A stretch of 64,000 bases of DNA, taken from contig VWND01000073.1 in the NCBI GenBank assembly GCA_009599575.1, positions 1,116,001 to 1,180,000 of the forward strand. Direction: 5' to 3'. Position numbers and translations under genes: made by a program. Numbering within the stretch: the first letter of the stretch is position 1; the number at the start of each line of letters is the position of its first letter. The stretch comes from Blumeriella jaapii (taxonomy: Eukaryota > Ascomycota > Leotiomycetes > Helotiales > Drepanopezizaceae). Under the pieces are notes generated by a model. That model made no database searches and was not told the DNA's origin. It was given only the letters and a program-made list of their open reading frames with translations. Shown here piece by piece: positions 1-9,759 of this stretch.

Positions 1-147
1 GCAAGTGCTTAGCCGTACAATCCGTCTGAATATTGCGTTCCATTCATCATCCTTTCCTTCCGGACCTCTTCTTTTGCAATGCGCTGCGACTCCCTCCTCC
101 ACGTCCGTTTTCTTGCCACAACGCTTTGCCCCTCTCTCGCCCACCCC

Positions 148-648
148 CTAGGCTCTTCCCTCCATGTTACCCACACTCTCCTGTCGAGCGTGAGAGCGAG
201 GATAGGCGCCAAGCTCCATTCCAATCTCGTCCTCCCCCCCCTGGCCGCTTGGTCCGACCCCCGCGTGAGCTGGTCCTGACATGTATCCTGGTGGCTCGAC
301 TCCTCCCTCCCCCTCCTCCCCCTCGTGCTCCTTGTACAGTGGCAAAACCGACACGTTGGACTGGCCGGCAATGCTACCGCTGTCGGCGACGTCGGATACG
401 GACGAGTCAGCGCCGGTGCTGGCGTGGCCCTGGTCGTCGGCGTGGTCGTCGGCGTGGCCGTGGCCGTGGACGTGGGCGTGGGCGTGGATGCAGTCCTCCA
501 AGAATGGCTTGATGAAGAGGATGCAGATGGCGATGAGACCGATGGCGAAGATGGTGCTGAGGATGGAGATGACAGCAAGTCTAACACTCGGAGAGGTGCT
601 AACCGCCGGGTTGCGATACCCGTCCGTGGTCACCCAAACTGCCGCCAT
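148..648 (-). CDS. Small single-pass membrane protein with His-rich segment and PPxY motif
   Basis: A 166-residue intronless frame starting at the ATG whose complement is at 646-648, in a good context (GGCGGCAATGG-like). Residues about 24-50 form one hydrophobic helix (LAVISILSTIFAIGLIAICI). Directly after it comes a His-rich stretch of about 20 residues with alternating His, Ala, Gly and Asp (HAHAHVHGHGHADDHADD). The tail carries LPLYKEHE and PPGY, tyrosine motifs of the kind bound by WW domains of Rsp5/NEDD4-type ubiquitin ligases or their adaptors. No catalytic domain is visible. The next gene on the same strand encodes a protein of similar design that shares the string YKEHE. The motif reading is established knowledge; a role as ubiquitin-ligase adaptor or metal-binding membrane protein is inference. 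The gene could also be an unrelated lineage-specific protein. Confidence 0.65.
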   Translation of the reverse strand: MAAVWVTTDGYRNPAVSTSPSVRLAVISILSTIFAIGLIAICILFIKPFLEDCIHAHAHVHGHGHADDHADDQGHASTGADSSVSDVADSGSIAGQSNVSVLPLYKEHEGEEGEGGVEPPGYMSGPAHAGVGPSGQGGEDEIGMELGAYPRSHARQESVGNMEGRA

Positions 649-1557
649 TCTGGGCCTTGTAGTGAATTATTCTCAAACTCTTTGATGGTGGTTTGGAGGA
701 GATGGATGTTGGGTGTTGGAGAGTTGAGTGAGAGTGGTGGTGTTCGGTTCAGGGTGTTGGAGATGTGAAGAACGAGAACGCGAACGCGAATGTGTGGAGC
801 GTGGTAGGGTTGACGTTAGGGCCTGGTGCCTATGGAGTGTGGCTAGTAGGTTGAGTTTCGAATCTCTCTCAGTATTGACTCTTTCTTTCGAATGAGGAGA
901 TATGAAGGATGACAGTGGCTGACTGTGATCAGGCAGGATACCACAAGTCAAGAAGGTAGGTACCAAACTCAGCAACGGTGAACATGGGATGCAGGTCGGG
1001 TCTAGTAAATCAGAGCTCGAACAAGAATAAACTAACATGTTCAAGCTGGAATATCTAGCTGACCCAAACTTTCTTTGCAGTCATTGAAGTAGTTGCGCCT
1101 GCTATTCTACTTGCTTGTTTTCGAGATATGTTATAGATAGATCTGTCGAAACTGCAACACTTGATAGTCTTGGCCGTAGATCCACTACCCTGGCTATATG
1201 TACATGACATGTCCAGTGTAATACGATACTAAGCAAGCAAACCATATGGACTTTTACATTCTCGTAACCTTAGTGGACTTATCTCCAAGTCTGGAGTTCC
1301 TGATCAACTCTGATCATGTTTACACGTTAGTAGCAGCAGGGATCTAAGCGAGAAGTCGACCTCAGCACATATACAATCGGGTACTTGCAAAAACACTCTA
1401 TTAACGTCTAGAGTTCTTCTCCTCAAGAGATACACATCAGCCAGCTATCATACGGCCAACAAGTACCAATAACCACGCCTCATACCATCTCAATCCGTCC
1501 ACCTCTCAGCAACAGACACGTCACCAAAGCAGCATCTCCATCTCCAGCTCCAGCTCC
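649..1557. other. Intergenic: upstream of the first PPxY gene, downstream of the second
   Basis: About 0.9 kb. A 123-residue frame on the minus strand at 673-1044 is low complexity (Ser/His/Leu) with no domain. I see no other coding signal. Confidence 0.5.
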
Positions 1558-1884
1558 TCACGTCTCAAGCTCCTCATAAGCCGGGGGCGCCTCACCCACA
1601 TACTCTTCAACCTCAGGAAACATGTGTCCCAAGTCCCGACTCTCGTGCTCCTTGTACGCCGGCGGGGGCGAAGACGAAACTCTCGCTCGGTGAACAATTG
1701 GCCGCTGCTCCCACGCGGCCGCTCTTCTCCCGTCTTGCTCCTGTTGCAGTTGCAACTTTTTGAGGTCACGCGCGTGCTTCGCAATGAGGAGCGTACAGGT
1801 GAGGATCACGGCCAGGGTGATGAGGATCTGCCCGTAGGGGGTGTGTGTCCTCTCGGGATGGTTGGGAGAGGGGGGTGTGGACAT
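1558..1884 (-). CDS. Small single-pass membrane protein with two PPAY motifs
   Basis: I start the protein at the internal Met whose complement is at 1882-1884 (context CAAACATGTC), giving 108 residues. The longer open frame upstream to 2154 is unsupported Ser/Pro-rich sequence. Residues about 18-37 (YGQILITLAVILTCTLLIAK) form one transmembrane helix, followed by a basic, Gln-rich juxtamembrane stretch. The tail has SPPPAYKEHE and, near the C-terminus, APPAYEEL: two PPxY motifs in an acidic context. The design (short luminal N-terminus, one helix, cytosolic PPxY tail) matches the neighbour at 148-648, including the shared YKEHE. Fungal proteins of this shape can recruit Rsp5-type ligases to membranes; that function here is inference. 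No intron is needed. Confidence 0.65.
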   Translation of the reverse strand: MSTPPSPNHPERTHTPYGQILITLAVILTCTLLIAKHARDLKKLQLQQEQDGRRAAAWEQRPIVHRARVSSSPPPAYKEHESRDLGHMFPEVEEYVGEAPPAYEELET

Positions 1885-3696
1885 GTTTGCGTTGTTGGGG
1901 GTTTTTTTCCAGCGGCTTTCTTTATTTGGTTGGAAGGAGGGTTTGGGAAAGGAAATGGAGGGTTGTGAGGTTTTGAGAGAGGGATGGATTTTTGGAATTT
2001 TTAATTCTGCGGGTGTGACGGTGACTAGAGATAGTGGGAAGGAAATGTGGGGGTTGAAATGGGCTAGTGGGTTCATCCGTTCACTACCAACTTGTGGAGA
2101 ACGTTCCGGGTTGTTAGGTAGATTGTAATAATGATTGAAGAAGCAAATCTCCATAGATATCTAGGCAGACTGTCATTTTTCAAATACAACAGTGACTATC
2201 GTGACTTGTGAGATGTAATTTTTAGCCTCACGTCCGAACTTTCGTCCTCTGTCGATTGCCGTTAGCACTTTTTCTTGATTCATCGGTCATCCACCGTGAA
2301 TCTTTGCCTTCAAACCCGGTGGCACGAATACACTCAAATGAGGGCTCCTTCAGAAAGCCATCGACTTATATACCTTCCTAACGTGGAAGATGAGAAGAGA
2401 GGGTTACAGATGATCTGTAAGACAGGATAAGTCTAGCTTTGACAGTCCAATCGTACTTGTCCAGTGGGCCTTTGTGCCAATGCTTGTCTCTAACCTAGTA
2501 TCCAAATGGAATGGTTCTAGGCCGGAGCATTTATGAGCCGAATTGCCGACTGACTAACATGTACCTACGAAAGACCCTCATTATGTGCCAACACTCATCA
2601 CGTTCTGAGGAAGGTGGTTCCATGCTGTGATTATAGAGAGCTTTTGATATGTTCGGCCGATGGAAATCAACTGCCCTTGCACGGGAAGTTTTTCCGCTGG
2701 ACTTTCGGGATCCAAATTCAGTGCTAGTGAATCTTTTGGAATTCTGGGGGTAGCTATCTGGAGATGACTCGAGCAAATAGAGTCGAATGTTATTGTGGGG
2801 ATAAGAAGCAATAGGATGGTTTTTTTCGAGGGGGAGGGGGGAATAATTGAAAATTGCCAAGCTAGATGAGAATAGCAAACTACCCAATACTTCCCCCTCA
2901 AGCTAACACTAAGGGTAGGAGCGAATGAGTCTCCGTAAGGGAGACACTGAGACCCTGGCAAGAAGTTATCGAGGTACCCTCTGACAGCAAGTTTCATAAT
3001 TAAGACAGGATGGAGGAGTCAGGCTGCGCGGTGATTTTCTAACTTTTGAAAGAGTACGGTGAAGTGGACTGGTTCTCGGTTAATGCGATTTGTGCGTAGT
3101 AGAATTGTTTACCTGTCTGTATCTAAACTTGAAATGCGCGGTGCGGATTTTGAACAAGAACTAGAATCATGATACAACATTGTCAGTAGAAAGCGAAATT
3201 CCAAGAAGTTTCACCTGGCCTCTTAGTATATCGAGCCACGTCACTGAGCTGGCTGACTGAAACTCCCGCGCGTCAGAAAGGTTTTCTATTTGGCAACCTC
3301 GCGCAAAAGAAAGTGAACCACGCACGAGAACAAAAGCACAGAGAGTCCGTGTCAAAGAATCGGCAAGAGCACCGCGTGATTAAGACAAAGCACTTCTTTA
3401 TAAATAGAGGAGCAGGGCCATTGTTCGGTTCGATTGTTGGCCTCGAGAACACGGATCTTTAACCGTTACAAAGACCATTGTTTGGTCCGTTCAAGAAACA
3501 TGGAGTTGCCCTACTAGTCAGAAGAAGAACAGCATTTAACACGCTGCTATATCTACCTCTTTTTCTCTATGATGGTATACTCCTCAGCAAGAGTTCCCTT
3601 GGCAACAGACGATACCACCAACAACGACAACCACACTAACTCTAATCAATAGGCCATCGTACCCTATTCACCACCTCTGAAACATACACCACTACC
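1885..3696. other. Intergenic stretch with no supported gene
   Basis: About 1.8 kb. The open frames here (for example minus strand 2531-2997 and 3167-3355) lack recognisable domains, good start contexts and flanking splice sites. A TATA-like element lies at 3399-3406, ahead of the next gene. Confidence 0.5.
3399..3406 (+). promoter_or_regulatory. TATA-like box TATAAATA
   Basis: TATAAATA, about 290 bp upstream of the ATG at 3697. The distance implies a long leader or a 5' UTR intron, so assignment to that gene is tentative. Confidence 0.35.
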
Positions 3697-3975
3697 ATGT
3701 GTCGACAGAGATCAACCTACAAACTTTGCTCTCACGTCACCATCAACCTTATCCCATGCCAAGGCAACCCCGCTTGCACCAAAACCATCGAGCGGGATCT
3801 CAAAGTCAACGGCCGATGCCCACAGTGCTTCGACGAGCGGACGAAACATACATCTAAGGGAAACAACACGTGCAGCGACTGCTTTGTCTGCAAGCTCGGG
3901 TTGGAAAAGCTCATTTCGGGGTTAACGAAAGTGTTAGATCAGCAGATGGAGGAAGAAGAGGAGCTTGGCTGTTAG
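3697..3975 (+). CDS. Small cysteine-rich hypothetical protein
   Basis: A 92-residue intronless frame with an ACCATGT start context. Cysteines and one His are arranged as MC...KLCSH...PC...AC...CPQC...CSDCFVC, suggesting two small metal-binding knuckles, followed by an acidic C-terminus (EEEEELGC). There is no signal peptide or membrane segment. I do not recognise the family. The spacing of the first Cys pair, the Cys-x-His and the CPQC resembles the N-terminus of the hypothetical protein at 27400-28377. Zinc binding is inference from Cys pairing alone. Confidence 0.55.
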   Translation: MCRQRSTYKLCSHVTINLIPCQGNPACTKTIERDLKVNGRCPQCFDERTKHTSKGNNTCSDCFVCKLGLEKLISGLTKVLDQQMEEEEELGC

Positions 3976-5709
3976 AGAAACATAGAAGCGGCTTTCCTCG
4001 AAAAGGTAAAGTACGAATTTTCTCTGTCTTATTTTACTTCCTCTGGTAAATGTGTAAATTTCTTTGCAATTGGGGGACAAGTTAGACGACCTGAGCTAAA
4101 AATCTTCTACAGCTTTCGAGTGAGCTGTGGGCAAGACACGGTGATCTGTCGACAGAACGTCCATTGGGATCGGATCCCTTGCGGGAGCTTGCAAATCTAG
4201 GAGCATTCTAAACATCTGATGAACATTAATGTCATCTCTAAGTGGAGTATGTTAATGACGTTGGCGTTGGGAACTGAGGTACGTCTTCCAGACGCTTCGT
4301 TTAAAGGTCACTTGTCTTAGGCGATTTGCAGAAGGCCGGGTTACTAGCTGATTAACCATGTATCCATGTAAGAATTATCCTCATTATTGTTGATCAATTT
4401 TTCACTCCTGTGGTTTTCTTGTTCGTGAGAAGCAACGTACAAGATTGACCCCACGCTTCCCGCGTGTTACGGAGTGGTGAAATGCTAGCTGCACCCACTA
4501 ATGCGTCTCCGCACTCCGGTTGACTGATAACTTCAGCCATCCCTCTAGTAGTTTCCATTTTGTGATACCAAGGTGTACGATCGACTGGGACTATTCCCAT
4601 GATGTAGCCAAAACCCGACGGCCTATAGGGACAAGAAAATGACAAGATATTAGAGCAGATACATGCACAACTCAGCTCCTTACTAGAAGATCTTCTCACC
4701 AATCAAAGATTTCTGATAGCCTACATTGAATCTTGTGATAAGCACGCTCGGGACGATTTTTAATATATTGAATGCATGCTCCCGTCGATGATGAAATCGA
4801 TTATCTTTATTCGCGCTTAAGTGAAGCAAAGACGGCACGAAGAGAGGGGTAAGGTATGCTAAAATAAAGAACATTTTTGTACAAGATGCAGAACCCCAGC
4901 AAGAACTTCAACTGAAATCTTTTTCTACAGTCAGAATGAAGCTCAGGAAGATGGTCGAAGTAAAAGAGGAATACACATCTCACCTCTATTGGGCGAAATG
5001 CGTCGCTTGTACTTGCTTGTTCACATACGCACTTATCCATCGGCTGCCTTGTTATCAGAGATGAAACCTGACCAAGGAAGCTGATCGCCCACTATGGGGT
5101 AGTGTGATGGCATGATCATATTCAGGGCCGGCCCGAACTGCCAAGTAGCTTGGATAGGCTTCGCTTACCAGGCGTGTCGGAACAAAGTAAACAAATGCCC
5201 CGTCCATATCCATTCTGTCAGATGCATCGTCGATCTTTAAGGTCGTCGGCAAGGGTCAAAGACTCTATGTCTTAATGGATCGATTCTGAAGCATACCAAT
5301 CTCAACGATGCTAATTGTGCTGCCTCTATATTCGGTTTATTGCTCCAAAGCAAATGGTGCAAATTGACAAGGTAAATAATTTTTACAAAATCATAGCAGT
5401 ATTATCGAACTTGCACTCACAGTTTATAACCTTACCTGGCAGAGACATTGGGAAGGTCTCACCACAAGGCATGCAGCCGAGATACTACGGTGGTGTTAGC
5501 TAAGCCACATGCATACCAGCATCTGAGACAGAGCCCAATGAATAACGACATGATGTCGATCTATAGCATCGTATGAGAACGTGAACCGCCCGAGATCTTT
5601 AGCCGAGAGAAAAATATATAAGTCCAAGCAGAGCTGTCACCGCTACTCGTTCCTTCATCTCATCGATTGTTCGAGGAAAAAACCACGATTCTACTTTATC
5701 GACTTCACC
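3976..5709. other. Intergenic stretch, no supported gene
   Basis: About 1.7 kb. Short open frames on both strands show no domain. The last ~100 bp contain the TATA box of the thioredoxin gene. Confidence 0.5.
5615..5622 (+). promoter_or_regulatory. TATA box of the secreted thioredoxin gene
   Basis: TATATAAG, 95 bp upstream of the ATG at 5710: a plausible distance for a core promoter with a short leader. Confidence 0.5.
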
Positions 5710-6596
5710 ATGCGTTTCTCCACTCCTGTTATTGGTGCTCTCCTTCTTGCCGCAGGTTCGGTCGTTGCCCTTCCTCAGCCTGGCTTGGACATCCACATCT
5801 CCTTCTCGGTGAGTAATATGCATAGCCCCCTTCTTCGTGTTGTTATTGTGAATTATTTGAGATCTGACTCGCATACAGGACATCGAGGAAGCAGGGGCCG
5901 AAAAAGTCGTGGCTGTTCCAACCTCAGCCTCAGACGATGTCGTCGCTCAAACCAGCCGTTTCTTCTCCAAGGTGAAGGAAGCAGCTCATGACATGATTGT
6001 ACTTGGGCATGAGGATAAGGTTTACGACATCAAGGGGTAAGTATCCCGGTCTCACAAACTTCCTGAAATAGTAGCCAGCCTGCGGGGAGAGGTTCTAGTG
6101 TCAGGCCTACTTGTTCCAGCTTAAAAAACCCCGACTAAATTCTTTTCCGGATAGCCCCGGTCAGTACGAGTATCTGAAAGACACTCCAGACAAGCTTGTG
6201 GTGGTTCAATTCGTGGCAGAGGTGAGAATGATTGCGCGACCCCCTGTCCATCGACTCTGAAAATCCCCTCGGGTCACCTACGAGTAACTGTTAACACGAT
6301 CATCCAGTGGTGCGCTCCTTGCCGAGCGATCACGCATAAATTCTCTGGGTACGTATTGCGTTCTCCACACTACGTCTGATGATCAAATAGTCTAACAAGA
6401 ACTCAGGTTTTCCAAAAAGTACGATGATCGTACCGTCTTCATGAACGTCGACATCGACAAGCTTCCCATGATCCCCGATGTGCAGCGAGTCCGCGCCTTG
6501 CCGACTTACATGTTCTTCAAGAACCGTGATCAGGTTTTTGAACTGACGGGCGCCAATCCATCCCGATTGCAGCACGCTATTGACTCGAACTTGTGA
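5710..6596 (+). CDS. Thioredoxin with N-terminal signal peptide (five exons)
   Basis: Exons 5710-5808, 5879-6036, 6155-6221, 6308-6348 and 6407-6596 join in frame through GT-AG introns to give 184 residues. Residues 1-20 (MRFSTPVIGALLLAAGSVVA) are a typical secretory signal. After a spacer of about 70 residues comes one thioredoxin fold: strand KLVVVQFVAE, redox site WCAPC (Ala in place of the usual Gly), the MNVDIDKLP helix/strand and the cis-proline motif LPTYMFF, ending soon after the final helix. An intron falls directly before WCAPC. Ordinary fungal thioredoxins are cytosolic, about 105 residues, with WCGPC, so this is either secreted or in the secretory lumen. There is no HDEL/KDEL-type tail (the end is SNL), so secretion or cell-wall location is more likely than ER retention. 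The open frame from 5581 begins too early; the ATG at 5710 follows CTTCACC and opens the signal peptide. Confidence 0.85.
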
Positions 6597-7158
6597 TTTG
6601 TGTTCGTGGTCTACTCCGTACATAACGGTGGTCAATTGGCATCATCAAGCCAGAAGGTGGACTTGACCGAGGTTGGAACAACCGGGTTTGGATAAGACAA
6701 TAAATTGTTGCACTCGTGTGGCCTCTTTTCAATCTTGATTTTGAGCTCGAGTGATACACATATCTGTCCGTCTGGTATCGCAGGGTGCTGTACAACATTC
6801 AGGATAAAGAAAAATGTCAGTGGCTCGATGGTTCCAAGCCATGGATTCCGAACCCTCTGCCCTGTAAGCTTCTAGAAATAGCCTAAGCTGTCTTTTTACG
6901 CAGAGACATCAGCTCTCTAGCCTCTAGCTCTCTTTTGCTCCGTCATATTCCTCCACAACCACATCCCACACTTTTGTCTCGACGTAGAGCGAGCCATCTG
7001 TCACCGAAAACATTATGCTTGATGCCATTAGTTGTTTTTCATCGAACGGGTTTTACACGTTGATTTAGAGATCTTGAAAGTTAAGCGAAGGGTAATTAAT
7101 ACTTGGCGAATGTTTAGAGACAGGGCACTCTGATAGTGAAAGGCCCCCTTTTCGAAAG
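6597..7158. other. Intergenic between thioredoxin gene and thiolase relic
   Basis: About 560 bp between convergent 3' ends. I see no gene. Confidence 0.5.
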
Positions 7159-8463
7159 TCAGACCTGCCCATTGTCAAAAGCGAGACACAAACGTACATT
7201 CTCGGAACCCAAGCCTACATACAATCTAGCAGCCAATCTTTGCTCGGTATCTCCCATAGCCCACTGGCTCTTGCTTGTTCGGCTCCTCACTTTCTCAGCG
7301 TCCTCCTTGCTTATTCCCCTCGCCTCCACAGCAGCGTTGTATCCTAACCAACTGCTCTTCTTGATGTCGTCGTCGCTCACTTTCTTGCTGACCTTGCCGT
7401 CGGCTCTCTGTTAAACAGTGATAAATACCGCCCCTCCTAGACCCAAGTCATGTTGCGACACGGCCGAGCCATCAATAAGACGATTTTTCGCCCATCCTCT
7501 GAGCTGCCAGCTCAATTCCACGCACACTGGGCTAAGCCCGTCGGTCCCAAAGGATGACCCCTAGATATAAGCCCACCAGACGGGTTCTTGACAACCTGTC
7601 CACCGTACGTGATGTCTCCTTTGCGCACCATCTCGTGTGCCTTCCCAGGTCATCGAGCAGGATGAGTTCGTTGGCTAAGAAACAGTCATGGACCTCCAGA
7701 CTTCAATGTCTTTGGGCGGGAGGTTGGCCTCTTTTAGCAAAAAATTGAGGGTTGGGTGGCCCTCTTGCCTTGCCAGAAAGCTCATACATAATTTTTGACA
7801 AACCCATAGGACTCGGTCGATCATCCCACTTGCTCTTGATGCTTCCTGTGTTAGGAGCCAGGAGTCCGGTCAGGTGACATGTCATGTGTGAATCAGGTGA
7901 TTCGGGTCGAAGACACCTTCGCCCGAGGGCTGTAGACCATTCGGGGATATCTGGGTCACATGATGCCCAGAACCCCGTTTATCAGAGACTGTACACAGTA
8001 TACAGGACAGACAGCAAGGAAGAAAGCTGGAGGTAGAAACCAGTCTAGCAATGAACCTACTGTACCGATTCGTCTGAATAGTATTTCCCTGCCATTGAAC
8101 CTTACATCCTGAGTCCATATTTTCAAACGCAATGATTAATGCGCAATCAACAGTGCCGTTTCGGATCAGTGTCCGGGCAAGATGGAGCCCTGTTGACCGG
8201 GTTGCGCAAGCATTGTTGGTGTTGTGAATCGGAATGGAAGTCTTGCCAAGTTGGTAGAAGATTCGCTGGCCTGAAGTAGTATCTCCGTAGCAGCAGCAAA
8301 CAATACCGGTCTTGACATCATCATAATTGAATTGAGCGTCTAGCATAGCTTTAACACCAGCTTCGTAGCCCATTTCGGGATACTCGCGGATGCCACGGGG
8401 CTTAACAAATTTCGTGCATCCTATTCCGAGGATGTAGGCTGGGATATCATTCTTAGGAGCCAT
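7159..8463 (-). pseudogene. Decayed SCP-x/peroxisomal-type thiolase
   Basis: The N-terminus is intact (MAPKNDIPAYILGIGCTKFV, start at 8463) and includes the active-site Cys region NNACATRSTG. After ENMDSG comes a probable intron of about 250 nt. Coding then resumes as GSIKSKWDDRPSPMGL near 7845. Downstream pieces are all recognisable but lie in different frames: [64 protein letters not shown] and QHDLGLGGAVF. Then come a TAA at the expected VYKR site and the C-terminal tail EARGISKEDAEKVRS. Compared with the family, well over 100 residues are missing between the PNPQFF and PPKDIEV blocks. The conserved HDCF and GHPLG motifs survive as sequence but not in one frame. Known members act in peroxisomal side-chain or branched-chain thiolysis. 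The mix of stops, indels and a large deletion argues for a real pseudogene. Confidence 0.8.
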
Positions 8464-9759
8464 TGTGAGGTTGTTAATACTGCTATGCTATTGCTGATAT
8501 CAGAAGTTCTCTGAAGCGCGGAATTCCTTCGTTAGCAAATGTAGATTCGGGAAGAGCGAGACGAACCTTCGGAGGTTGAGAGATTGCTTTCTTCCTGTAC
8601 TGTTTTCAGTCTGTTTGGGAAGACAAATCCAACGTAGGAATTTTATATCTCTTCGTCCAAGGCTAGTCGACGGCTCAGTCAGGGCCGGCAGTGTTCAAGC
8701 AACCTCGCCTCGGCAGATTATCCTTCTCTGCCGAGGCCAGAAGTGGTTAGATCACAAAAATGCTAATTATTCGAAGTATACCCTTCTCCGTGAAAAAGAC
8801 AAAACAAAGATATCGTAGCCTCTGGAAGGTTTGTAGTCCCTACATGTAGCTACTCCTTGTGTTCTTTGTCTTGATCACGAGACGTGAAGCTTTTTTCATC
8901 GTAGCAACATCGAGTACACAGATGGAGTACATTTGCTCCCAACGAAGGATACAAGACCTACAAGAAGAAGTTCATATGTTGTGGTGCAGGAAACACAGAT
9001 ACCGTCCTCCCTTCTATATGAGTCAATCGAAAATTAGGAAAAGAGGGGAACACATTTCGATCTGCTCATAGCAGTATCTTTTCCTTGAAAAGGTGATAAA
9101 AGACTTAGTGGACGGCGGAAAAAACAACCAGTGTAAAGAATTACGGACAGTAAGTCAGATAGTAAATAACACTTCAGACCATTTTTCAGGCCTGTGCCTC
9201 ATAACGCTATCGAAAAGGCTCTCCTAATAGTCAATGAACGAAAAGAATCATTAGTTACAACTTTCATTCATCGCCTTCGAATTCCTTGTCAACAAAGAGT
9301 CTCAATTTTGAAGCCTTGTCTGCCACGACTCCAGCTTAGAAATGGAACCAAATTTGAGATACCTGACTTGGTTGATATTGAGGTTTAAAGGTCTTGTTTC
9401 AATTGATGATGAATGTTAATCAGTCATGGGTTGCGGTAAAGAGCCGAGGCATAAAAAGTTCAAGGTAGGAGAAGGTAACGAACAAGCATAAGAACTTGAA
9501 AAAGCACCGATTACAGGAAGCAAAAATACCTACAGGTACAAAATGCATCGTTTTTCAGAACTGTGACACAGGATCGCTCAAAACCAGATCCTCGAGCAGG
9601 TCGTCGTCCCCAAGCTAGGTAGCTTTGTACCCCGCCAAAGCTTGGACTTGTTGGCAGGAGCATCCATTCTTCCATCCTCCTTCACGACTGCCATCTACCA
9701 CTGCTTGCAAGCAACAACAACGACGAGCTTCACAGCTCGTTCAACCCCCCCCCGTCACC
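8464..9759. other. Intergenic, no supported gene
   Basis: About 1.3 kb, relatively AT-rich, between the divergent thiolase relic and the M28 protease. Short frames (8576-8818, 8859-9071, 9194-9388) show no domain. A C-rich tract just precedes the protease ATG. Confidence 0.5.
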
